Assembly: GCF_958979055.1 (NCBI RefSeq)
Contig: NC_084891.1
Location: 30,004,001-30,068,000, forward strand
Length of the DNA stretch: 64,000 nt
Reading direction: 5' to 3'
Source of the DNA: Alnus glutinosa
Taxonomy: Eukaryota; Streptophyta; Magnoliopsida; Fagales; Betulaceae
Part shown: positions 10,535-20,630 of the stretch, one piece after another
Numbering within the stretch: position 1 is the first letter of the stretch
How the letters are laid out: each line of letters opens with the position of its first letter
The notes under the pieces: generated by a model
What the model saw: the letters and a program-made list of their open reading frames with translations, nothing else
The model's database searches: none
What the model was told of the DNA's origin: nothing
Position numbers and translations under genes: made by a program

Positions 10535-13322
10535 TCAGTATGTACGCTCTTCATCAGTCTCATTCTCCTCTAATGATCTCCCCATCGTTTCTCGTGTGAA
10601 AAACTTCGTTACCACCATTCCGGCAATACAAACTCCGCTCAGAATCACCAAAGAGGCAGGCATTCCTATTGCTTTGGGGTAACCATCCTCTTTCCGGTTA
10701 TGCGAAGCCCACAGAAACCCAATAGACCCAATAATTGCCCCCACCTTCCCAGCAGCACCAGAAATGCCGTGACATGTTGATCTAAATCTAGCAGGAAAGA
10801 GTTCCGCCGGCACGATGAAAGTGGTAGCGTTTGGCCCGAAATTGGAGAAGAAAAAGATGAGCCCGTAGAGCATCATGAAACCTACATTTGTGTTTTCTCC
10901 CCAGTACATGTTGTAGGGTATCCCAATCGCTAAATAAACAACTGCCATCAAGAAAAAACCCATTAGTTGGATTTTGACTCTTCCAATGCGATCGATGAAA
11001 TAGACAGTGAACCAGTAGCCTGGAATTGTGGAACAGATTGCTACAATCGCTTGGAGTTTTGCTACATTGAAAGCATCTTGATAGGCATTCACTTTATCAC
11101 TCCCTGGGACATAACGTTTGTATATCTGAGACTGGAAGAGATTGTTGCTGTAAAAGACAATGTCAACAAGGAACCATGAGGCGGCGCAAGAGAATAGATC
11201 ACGCCCATGGCGACGAACGAACTGCTTTGAGAGGAGGGGATAAGATGGTGGATTTTGTGGCGGTGGGCTGTCTTCTTCTATCTGACTTATCGAAACTTCC
11301 AACACTTTCTCCATGTCCTTAGCTGCCTGGAGATAATTTTGCTCAACCAAAGCTGTATATCTGTTATGCATATCAATGAAATCAACATATCAAAAATTGA
11401 TCTGCAAATATTGTACACAAATCTGTTCTATCTTCAAACCCATCTCGATCTCCTTTGTCGTTTCCGGTTAATGGATCGGGATTCTAATTAAATCTTTTAT
11501 TAGGCTTTCCGAATTTCACATAAATTAGGCTTGAAATGTGGGACTTAGCTATCTAGGTGGTCCTGCAACTCTTTCTAGATTTTAGACTTGTTTGAATTCT
11601 AGTGCGAAATCCTGATAGCCTAATAGATGGAATTGTGGGGCCCACCTGCCCTATGTAGGTGGGTCCCGTATTTCAGGCTGCCTAGAATAGATGGCTCGAC
11701 GGCCCCCTTTATTAGGTTGTTCAAGTTTCACAAAAATAATACCTTGATCATAATTCATAAATACATGATCATTCATTCCATTTGAAATAGTTGTTATGAT
11801 TTAATATGTTACATCTAACGGTATAAATGATGTCATATCATTCAAACTTTTTGAATAATGTGTCAACATATGTATAACATATGTATTACGTAACATCATT
11901 TATAACACTAGATAAGACAACAATTTATTTCACTAGCTTGAAATGATGAAGATGATCTATTCATTTGAAGTGTTGGCATGATTGATTTGCTTATTGATAA
12001 GATGTGTTATGTATTTTATTTATTAGAATTATTGAGTGTAAATCTGACTAATGTTTCATCGCCTTAATTATACAATTCTATAGAATAGTCGTTGTTAATT
12101 AAGTATTCCCATTTGGTCATTAAATTAATAAGAGTTCTACGGTGGATTAAGAGTCAAATTTAAATCTTTTTCTATTATTATTTAATTTGTATTAAAAATG
12201 CAAATTTGTAATTTTATAAATGTCTTTTGAGGATGTGAGTTTGTGGATTGAAAATGTGCCACCCAACTTGTGTTCTGCACAATTAACTCATTATTGTTGG
12301 TGTCTTGAATCTTGATAGTGACATTACAAGCATTTAAATTAGATGACATAAAATTAAACACTTTTTATCTTTGTTAAAAATAAAAATAATAATAATTACA
12401 TGTTTTGAAATTAAAAATAATTATAAATAACTTAAAACACAAAATATTTGAAATTATATCACATCAAAATATTTTTTTTTTAAAAAAAAAAACACAAACA
12501 AAAAGACAAATGCTTTCATGTCATTTGAGTTGTACACTTCATAAAGACAAATAATATTGACGAATAGAAAATCTGAACAAAGAAAAGAAAGGAAGAGGAT
12601 AGAGGAAATATTGAGTGGTACCTGGCAGTTTCAGGCATCATCATCCGCCAGTAATATGTCAACCCAGCTGGGACAGCACCCAGCATTAGTATCAGTCTCC
12701 ATGCGATATCAGCTTCTCTGGGCGTCGGATCTTTCGAAACAGCATTGCCTGATGCACGCTCAAATACGGCACACACCACCATCGTGACCGCGGAAGCAGC
12801 CAAAATCCCAAACCCCTGCATCGTGAAAACTGCAGCTATGAACGTTCCACGTGTCTTCTTGTTAGCGAACTCCGACATGATCGTAGCCGATAACGGGTAG
12901 TCTCCACCAATCCCAATCCCCAACAAGAACCTGAAAAACCCGAGACTCACCAGAACGCAGCTCCTCGTCGTACATACCGAAAGCCCACATCCTATGGAGC
13001 TGAGCACCATGGTCATCAATGCGAGCCCGTACACGCGGCGCCTTCCGACAAGGTCACCGAGCCTACCAAACACGAGTTGACCAATCACGGTCCCCAAAAG
13101 AGACATAGCCACCATTGTCGACACAACGCCCGGCGGAATCTTGTACTCTTCGTCCTCGGACTCGTTCTCGTAGTACACCCGTCCAATCAGCCTCAAGATC
13201 GGAGGGATACAGAAGAGGTCGTAGGCATCGGTGAAGAGGCCCATGCCGGCTACGATGATGGCCTTGAAGTGGTATAACTGAGTTCTTGCAGTGTCAAGCG
13301 CTGAAAGCACTTTCAGCGCCAT
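10535..13322 (-). CDS. PHT1: Inorganic phosphate transporter, PHT1;8/PHT1;9-like
   Basis: Two exons: 13,322-12,622 and 11,360-10,535, joined at CCTGAAACTGCCAG|gtacc...aacag|ATATACAGCT, giving 508 aa. PHT1 proteins are plasma-membrane H+/phosphate symporters of the major facilitator superfamily with 12 membrane helices. Seen here: MFS repeat GRLGDLVGRRRVYG (about residues 86-99), the family signature GGDYPLSATIMSE (about 139-151), a hydrophilic central loop, and the C-terminal GRSLEENE. The start ATG gives MALKVLSALDTARTQ, matching the family N terminus. SALDTARTQLYHFKAIIVAGMG and the single intron after PETAR fit the PHT1;8/PHT1;9 branch as I recall it, which in Arabidopsis acts in root phosphate uptake and translocation. 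A TATA-like run lies about 130 bases upstream (13,445-13,460). This is the only intact copy; shards of others lie at 4.6-9.7 kb. Confidence 0.93.
11361..12621 (-). other. Intron of the PHT1 gene
   Basis: The 1,261-base GT-AG intron is AT-rich. Near 11,630-11,670 it has a short GC-richer inverted repeat (GGGGCCCACCTGCCC...TAGGTGGGTCCC). No other gene is supported inside it. Confidence 0.85.
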
Positions 13323-13611
13323 TCTTGAAAAGCCTTCGGGCCCCTTCCCTACCGTCTTTCTAGGCTTTAGGTACCGGAAGATCGAGCTGCTGAAAATCCT
13401 TTACTTGTGGTCCTTGTGGAGGTTGTGGGCTGTATATGATATATGTTTATATATATTTATTGCAACTTGGAAATAATTTGGGAGTTTCGTCGATGGTGAC
13501 GGAAGGGTGGACCATTGACCAGTCTAGTCTGTTATTCCTCGAAGATGCGGGATTTCATAATTTTAATAACAATACATCAATTACATTAATATCTGCGTAT
13601 ATAACATGTAT

Positions 13612-13793
13612 GAGTAATGCTACACATCATCTTCTTGTCCTCTTTTTCTCCTCATAAATTTAATGTGGCTCTTAAAATTACCATTGAATTTATGATAGAT
13701 TATTATTGAATTTTGATCCAATGGTGATTTTAAGAGCCACATCAATTTTGGGAGGATAAAAGGTGGATAAGAGGATGATGTGTAGCATTACTC
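13612..13793. mobile_element. MITE, GAGTAATGCTA family, full-length hairpin
   Basis: Starts GAGTAATGCTACACATCATC and ends with the inverse; the whole 182 bases fold into one hairpin with arms of about 80 bases. Flanks AACATGTAT / AACATATAG look like an 8-9 base target-site duplication, as for hAT- or Mutator-type elements. It lies about 290 bases upstream of the PHT1 start codon. It is non-autonomous with no coding. Confidence 0.85.
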
Positions 13794-13816
13794 AACATAT
13801 AGTATGGAAGCTTGTG

Positions 13817-13819
<3 letters not shown>

Positions 13820-13880
<61 letters not shown>
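13820..13880. repeat. (AT)n microsatellite
   Basis: About 30 uninterrupted AT units upstream of the PHT1 gene. The remaining DNA to 14,700 is AT-rich and without a gene. Confidence 0.95.
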
Positions 13881-13883
<3 letters not shown>

Positions 13884-13998
13884 CGATAATTTTTTTATTT
13901 TTTATTTTTGGTTTTAAATAATGTTTTGATGATGTAAGGTAAAAATTATTTTTTATTGTTTAGAAAGACTTTTTAAAAAAAAATAAAAAATCCTTGTC

Positions 13999-14006
13999 GT
14001 ATATGC
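13999..14006. promoter_or_regulatory. P1BS-like site (GNATATNC) upstream of PHT1
   Basis: GTATATGC matches GNATATNC, the established binding site of PHR1-type factors that switch on phosphate-starvation genes. It is about 680 bases upstream of the PHT1 start codon. The motif has only six fixed bases, so one chance hit in AT-rich DNA is not unlikely. Confidence 0.3.
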
Positions 14007-14763
14007 TTTTGCTTTGCCTCGATTCGTTGAAAGGGTTGGACTTTTGGTGCCCATGGGTGTGTGTCATCAATCATCATCATGGTATATTGGTATGTATTCT
14101 ATGGACAGGCTTGACACTTGTGGTAGGTCGGTAGAAGGGACCTTGAATTCTTTCTCTGTTGGTTTTTCGATGATAACCTAGGAGAGAGAAAGAAAGAATA
14201 TATGGCGATCTCATGACGATGAAATCGGCTAAAAGACACCCAGTTTTCTTTTCTCTTCTTTTCTACGAAAATGATAAATGATATAAATAATATTTTTGTC
14301 TTATTTTTATTTTATTTTCTTGACATGGCATTGTCAATTAGTTCTTGAATATTTTCATTAAAAAAGAAAATCAAAGACTAATTAACAATGTTGCATTTAT
14401 AAAGTAAAATAAAAATGTGATGTATAACATTACTCTTAAAAGAAAATTCAGTAAAAAACTCAATATTATATAAGCATATATATATATATGGACTAAAAAT
14501 CTAGAAAAGTAGCATACAATTAATGTTACGTTGTACATGTGCTACATATAACTTGAATCAACCAACAGCAATTTTATTCTTGTAAGTATTACGAGCAGAG
14601 ACCACCCTCTATTGGGAGATCGAGCTTAATTACTTATTCCGAATAAGTGAATCTTATATTTCGAAACAAGTAAGTCTTGTAGCTCACACGATTAGAGTAC
14701 ACAAATTTCTGTTTTATTCAGACAGCTGCCTAACACCAGCATTTTCTTTGGACTCAAGCTTAA

Positions 14764-15060
14764 ACATCAAGTGTTAATTTTGAACATACTTTTGTTTGAA
14801 ACTTGACGAAGGAATTTCAACGTACTACCAAATGCTTTGGAAGGACAATACGATCCTTTAGCTGTGCCGTCTTTGTTGAATTGAAGCATGACTGCGTCGT
14901 GTTTGTTACCTCTCTTTCCAACTAAAACGAACGAGAGTGACTTCGTGAAACACGTCTTCAATTCAGTCAATATCGTAATAGGGAACTCGTTTGGTAACTC
15001 AAATTTTGGCTTCAACCGCCGGCTTCCTACCAAACATTGACTTGACGTACAACTTCCTGA
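14764..15060 (-). other. Unassigned open stretch, possible gene fragment
   Basis: On the minus strand about 88 codons stay open (CLVGSRRLKPKFELPNEFP, later VGKRGNKHDAVMLQFNKDG, GSYCPSKAFGSTLKFLRQ) with balanced, protein-like composition. The frame has no ATG at its upstream end; the nearest ATG is out of frame. I do not recognise the family. It may be an exon or fragment of a decayed gene, or chance. Confidence 0.25.
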
Positions 15061-15486
15061 AGTGTGTTAATAAACAATTTGGCCATTGGATGTTCAATTT
15101 GCTTATGCTAATACTAAATTTTCCAAAAATATGATGTGCAAGTCAAATGGTAGAAGATTATGATTTTGTGCAATCACTACATGAAATGGGTGTAGTAGTA
15201 TATTACTTCCTGAATATTTTAACTGTTAAAAGTGATCATTCATGACAATATACCTTACGGTTCTCCGTCAGCCCATGTAATTTTACAAGTAAAATGTGTA
15301 TTTTTAAATAAAATCACAAAAAATACATCGCTTGGAAGTGCATTTTTAAAACTTGTTGGTTTGAATACGTGAAAGAATTTACGTTTTCAAAAATCGCAAG
15401 TAAGGGTGTGCATTTTTAAAAGTGCACGATGTTAAAGGTCAACTGCGTTTTTAAAAATCACGTTTTCAAATCGCTATTTTTTAAAA

Positions 15487-15651
15487 GAGTAATGCTATAC
15501 ACCACCCCCTCATCCTCCTTCTATCCTCTTAAAGTCTATGTGGCGTGGTCCTCTAAACCAAAAAACCAATCTCCATGCATCAAATACTATGAGGGACCAC
15601 GCCACATTAGGAGGATAGGAGGGGGATGTGGGGTCGTGTATAGCATTACTC
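15487..15651. mobile_element. MITE, GAGTAATGCTA family
   Basis: A 165-base hairpin beginning GAGTAATGCTATACACCAC and ending with its inverse, with inner arms carrying TGTGGCGTGGTCC. Flanking TTTTAAA on both sides is a possible target-site duplication. Same family ends as the element at 13.6 kb but a different interior. It lies just downstream of the IDM3-like gene. Confidence 0.8.
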
Positions 15652-15960
15652 TTTTTAAATAGCACGTTTTGAAACCGCAAACTCAAATAGCACATCTTTT
15701 GACATCACAACCACAAGCCAAACTCATGATGTTTAAGGAACAATGGCTAAGAAATAATGAATAACAAATAACACTGACCAAATTCATTCAATTAGCTCTT
15801 AATTGAGCATCCATTTAAAACAAAGTGAATATTCATATGCATAATGCCTTAAATCTTTGATACACGAAATTAAACCAGTTGATTTTTGCAAACATGTATA
15901 TCCGTGTGTCACAAAGCCTTCCTCCCCAAAGCAAAAAGAAAGCAACTCTGTGCATAAAGC

Positions 15961-16657
15961 TCATGGAGGCGGGAACGTGGCAGCTAGCGGCGGTGTTCTA
16001 TTTTTCATAACTACCACTTCCAGGATGCCATCAGGCCGGAAAGCTGGAGAAGACAATCGGGGGTCTACTGGTCCAGGCAGATTAAAAGAAATGGTGAATG
16101 GTCCAGGTGGACATAGTTCCTGGACTTTCATCAGGTATACAGTTGATGAGTCTTTCAGAACTCCACCAGTTATAACTCCTTCTATATGAACCCTCCCATC
16201 ACGTTGGATCTCACATTTTACCTTACCTGCTAGAGCAAGCATTATCTAGGTCCTCATTATCTTTATCTTATACACTATTTAATGAGAAAACTGGAGTTCA
16301 TAGCATGCAGAGTTCTAATGTTTTGTTTTTTTTATTTTTTTTTTGCAGCAAAAGCACCAGTAAGTTTTAATGATGTTTTTGCTGAGGGATGAAACAATAA
16401 ATTTCAAAAGTCATTCACCTGTTTCAAATGAATGGCAAAAGACACGCACAAGGGCCATGCATAAATAAAGAAAAGGTAGGAAACTTACATTGATCCTTAC
16501 AGACACCAGGAAGTGCAACTCGAAAGAGATAGGCACTCTCACTTGTGCCAATGTCAACAAGACCGATAGGAGGTGCGGCACTACCTTCCTTTGCTGTTCC
16601 AGTTAAAACAACAGATGGCTTCAGTTGTGAAGTATCAGCAAAATCTTGCGCATCCAT
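15961..16657 (-). CDS. IDM3-like alpha-crystallin-domain (HSP20-like) protein
   Basis: Two exons, 16,657-16,489 and 16,229 (or 16,226)-15,961, give 145 (or 144) aa. Exon 1 contains SVVLTGTAKEGSAAPPIGLV and SAYLFRVALPGVCKDQ; exon 2 contains VKCEIQRDGRVHIEGVI, ELCPPGPFTISFNLPGPVDP and GILEVVVMK. This is the core of the plant 'increased DNA methylation 2/3' family: alpha-crystallin-domain proteins that in Arabidopsis work with IDM1 and MBD7 to guide ROS1-dependent DNA demethylation in the nucleus. It could also be a related HSP20-like protein of other function. The acceptor of exon 2 is TAGCAG, so two acceptors three bases apart are possible. The frame stays open about 45 bases upstream of the chosen ATG, so an extra 5' exon may exist. 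The promoter region is obscured by repeats at 17.4-19.6 kb. Confidence 0.7.
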
Positions 16658-17328
16658 GCTGCCAATTTTAGCTCCTCTTTTAGTTTTAAGCTTCTTTCAA
16701 GGTCCACCTTTAAACTATATAAGTAAGCAATTGGTGAGGCTTGAAGAAGTAGGTGAACTATATCAATCCAAATGAAAAATGAAAAATAAGAAATAAACTT
16801 AAAAATAGAAGAAGAGAAATATAAGCATTTGATCTATGTTGATCGGCAAAAGTTGCTTTTGCATCCAATTACAGGTTACCATACCCTATACTCAAAGTTC
16901 TGAAAGAACTTTATAAATAAATATTAATTTTTTCAAGTATATGTACTTATCCAAAAAAAAAAAAATAATCAACTATATGTATAAGAAATTCAGAGGAATA
17001 TCAAACTTTTATGTTTCATGGTGTCTTGTGACATCTAAAGTTCATCATAGTAATGCGAAACTCAGTCATTTTTTGTTAATAAACAGCATGACATGAACGA
17101 AAGTTTATTCCAGTAAAAACTTGAAAATTGAAGAACACGCTACTAATAAATACTAACAAATATACAACTTTGCAATTCATTTCATAAATAACTAGAGTAA
17201 GATATCTAGTAAAGAAATAACTATAGCCTTAGACAGGCCATCCATAATTAAGTTATACATTCCAGAAATCAAAGATGATAAATATTTCAAAAACTTAACA
17301 GGTTTGAAATTTCACTACTCATGCATCA

Positions 17329-17455
17329 TGTATGGGTGCCAGAGCTAGCTCAACCAAAGATTTAACAAATATGAGAAACTGGAATATTTGGAAAAAAAAT
17401 ACAGTTCCAGAAACACCGCATCTTGTTAGATATCTGATAAATAAAGCCCCTAAAC
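17329..17455. repeat. Dispersed repeat copy A, left part (matches 24,130-24,250)
   Basis: ATGGGTGCCAGAGCTAGCTC... and about 120 following bases match 24,130-24,250 at roughly 85-90% by eye. The right part of the same repeat is at 19,680-19,985. Confidence 0.7.
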
Positions 17456-19560
17456 TGTCACAACCCAAGTTCAAAGCAGAACCCGACACCTACTTAGACC
17501 TGACCTTACACTTATTTGAAATATCTTCTTCTTCCAACTCTATTTCACCCAATAACCAATTATTCATACCACCAAATCATTTGTAAACAAAAATTAGAGC
17601 TATATAAATAACTCAACAACACTTGATAATAAAACACACTTTCTCATTAAAATACTGTGCAACTGTCAAATACAATAAATCAGAAATCTCAATTCGTCTC
17701 TAAGATATATTCCCCCATCAGCATAATCTTGGTCCAATATATTTAGAAACTATAAACTCCAAGTCTCAAATTTCAACAAAACAAATAACTAACACTACAA
17801 CTTACTTATTGAAACCTCCACTTCTAATTAGACTCCAAGAACTCACTCCAACTTTCAGCTATGAGTATCTCAACTTGAGGTACCACCTGCTTGTTCTGAA
17901 AAATTTAAAAGAAACGAGGATGAGCTAACAACCAGTAAGTAGCATATATAATGGGGTTAGGGGAATTGCAAGTTTAAGCTAAGTAATATTTCACATTTCA
18001 AAATACCGTGAGCCAAACAAATTTCAAAAAATATATTTTCACAATGAATTTATCCAAGGTCACATTATAGGGAAATCACAGTTATGCCATAAAGACATCA
18101 ATTATGCTACGAAGACATCAATTATGCCACAAAGACATCATTTATGCCACAAAGACATCAAATATCATAGACCAAGGATAAGGTTACACAATGCTCACAG
18201 ATTTGACTCTATCTAAAAAAATCATCAATAATATTGATATTCTTCTCATCAAACTCTGATAATATCCAATCTTCCAAATAAAATCAAACAATTACCCATA
18301 AAAATATCGAGCAATATATTAACCAAGTGCGTGTAATCTCCGCAACAAGTAAAAGAAATATCCAATAATAAGAAATAATTTAGTCTCATGCAGAAGCTTC
18401 CAAAATAGTATTTCTGAAAAATTCCATTAACTAAGCTACTTACTCGTTCACTATCAAACCAAGTCGTCCCCCCAAAAGTTGCAACAACAACTCACTCCGT
18501 GCCTAAATTTTTTATGACACTTCGTCAATGCCTGAAAACTAATATTTATTCTAATAAACTAAATTTAAAACAAGAAAATCTGCACTATGAGTGACAACAT
18601 GATAATAATTATCCCTTATCTCATAGAGCCTAAACCTCATGCTGCAAGCAACTCTATATGGCATCCCCTAAACCACAACAAAGCAGCATCAAAATTCCTC
18701 CAAATACTTTACTAGTATACATAAATATAGCTGCCAAACATAAAGACTTAACCTGGATTTGAACCCAAGCTACACAGCCTCCAACTTCCTTGAATAAATT
18801 TATCACATAAATCTCGACACCTTAAAACAAACTTCCACAGCAAAAATCAACATTCATCAGCCCCAAAACATTATTTGAACTCCCCAACAGTCCAAATTAA
18901 CATTCTCCTCGTTTACAAAATTAAAATTACAGCACACTCTACACAAAATAGACTCACGTTCAACACCAACAAATCAAAGACTACCAAATAAAAAATAAAA
19001 ACCACAACAAATCCTTAGTAGCAAACTAAATCTGAAACAAAATCTTCAACTCAAACTTTTTTCCATTTTAACAAAATCTTCAACCCATAGACTATTCCAT
19101 TCGACAACCTATTACCCATATCAAAATCGAAGAAACACAACTCCCTGAAACTCCAAAATAATTTTACTAAAATCAAGAATAGACTCCGTTTCATGTAACA
19201 TTAAATCGAAACAAAGCTAAAAAAAGATAAAAATAAAAATAAAATGAAGGTTCTAGCCTTTACCTTGATTCTAGTCTAGCTGAACCGAAATCTGCGAATT
19301 TGGTTATACAACGCCTCTTGGGGCGTTGATTGTGAAGGTGTTTGCGACTTCCAGTGAAGAGGAAGCTGTGTATAGTGAAAATCGAGTAGATGAAATGTGG
19401 GTGATGGGAGCTTTAAGAGATTTGGTTATGGAAGGGGAGGGGTTTTCTCAGTAAGGGGAGAGGTTACGAGGAAGTGGTGGTGTTTAGTGAGGTGGAGAAG
19501 GATCCTCTCCATTTCATTTTTGAAATGGTGAGGTTCGAGACTCGAGAGGGTAAAATTGTT
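17456..19560. mobile_element. Probable solo LTR (fossil) inserted in dispersed repeat copy A
   Basis: The block begins TGTCACAACCCAAGTTC, a start common among long plant Gypsy-type LTRs, and near 17,885-17,945 has the stretch CACCTGCTTGTTCTG...GATGAGCTAACAACCAGTAAG that I recognise from such LTRs. It separates two segments that are only about 170 bases apart in the second copy of the surrounding repeat. No internal proteins, primer site or second LTR are seen. The right end is uncertain and no target-site duplication could be fixed. On the minus strand it also contains splice-like borders (donor at 19,264, acceptor at 17,897), so a leader exon of the IDM3-like gene here is an alternative reading. 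Broken or solo; age not estimable. Confidence 0.35.
18081..18160. repeat. 20-base minisatellite, four units
   Basis: Four exact-length 20-base units, consensus ATTATGCCACAAAGACATCA, with one to four changes each. Confidence 0.9.
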
Positions 19561-19679
19561 ATAAAAAATAAAAAAATAAATAATAATTTTTCAAAATAAG
19601 GAAGGAATGCATTTGAAATACAGAAAAGGATTCTATTCAGCACAGGGTTTACAAATTTCCCAATTTCTTTTCTCCTTTT

Positions 19680-19985
19680 GTTTTTTTCTCTGAATTGGGC
19701 CCAGGGAGTAGGGCCCAATTAATAGATATTATATGTTTATAATTTTTATACAATTGCAATAATATTATTTTTAAATTAATAATTGAATATGTAAGATTCA
19801 CACGTAGAAAAAATTGTAAACGTTTCAAATCTCTTTCAACTGATATATGAAAACTATAGAGGAAAAAAGATACAAGTTCTACCGAAGACGATGAAAAGAA
19901 ATCAAGCTAATTTCCTCGTTGGTGCGACCACTATTGCCATGGCAAGTAGGAATCATAGAGAGGAATATAATACCTATTAACATTA
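19680..19985. repeat. Dispersed repeat copy A, right part (matches 24,424-24,745)
   Basis: Shares CTGAATTGGGCCC(A/G)GGGAGT, then AAAGATACAAGTTC, CCGAAGACGAT and GAACCACTATT-like blocks in the same order as 24,424-24,745, with gaps. The following 19,990-20,300 interval has no gene. Confidence 0.6.
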
Positions 19986-20630
19986 TTCTTTGGTGTTTCA
20001 AACATTAATTACTGTTGACACATTATACCATATCATGTATGTATTGAACAATATAATAGAATAATACTATTTAGTAAATTGTTATAATACTGGCATACAA
20101 TTTAGATGACGTTACATTGAAAATTAGCCTGTGTATCAACAAGAGCTTGTAAAAATGTAAATAGAAAAAAAAAATCAAAGGTTAATTTTTACTACCAAAT
20201 CATTTCCATTGTATGACAATCGTATAGCAGCCTACTAAATAATATTTAGAAAATGTGTGTAAGAGGTGTTTGAGTATGATTTCTTGTTCTCTATTTATCT
20301 ATGATAAAACTCAAGCCTTCCGTGTTTGCTTATACTTTGGGATTTTCTTTTTTCAATTTTACATTCATTTTTTTAATTAATCCATGCACCGTAGGCGCAC
20401 CCAGGTACTACTGGAAAGAAAACAAGAGCTGCTTTGGTCATCCTGTGCGGCAAACGATATGGAGACTTGGGCATCAATCTGGAACATTTAATCATTCTTA
20501 ACAGCACACTGTGAGCAAGAATGCAACCACAAGTATACGCAATTCAGATGCAAAACTGAATCAGTGGTTTGGTTACTAGTGATCGAAGGCCCTATACAAA
20601 ACTGTGTTTCAAGCCAGCACAAGTGGTCTA

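Noticed and set aside
19264-19450. Leader exon of the IDM3-like gene
   Set aside because: A fair donor exists at 19,264, but the segment lies within the putative LTR block, so it is not annotated as a gene part.
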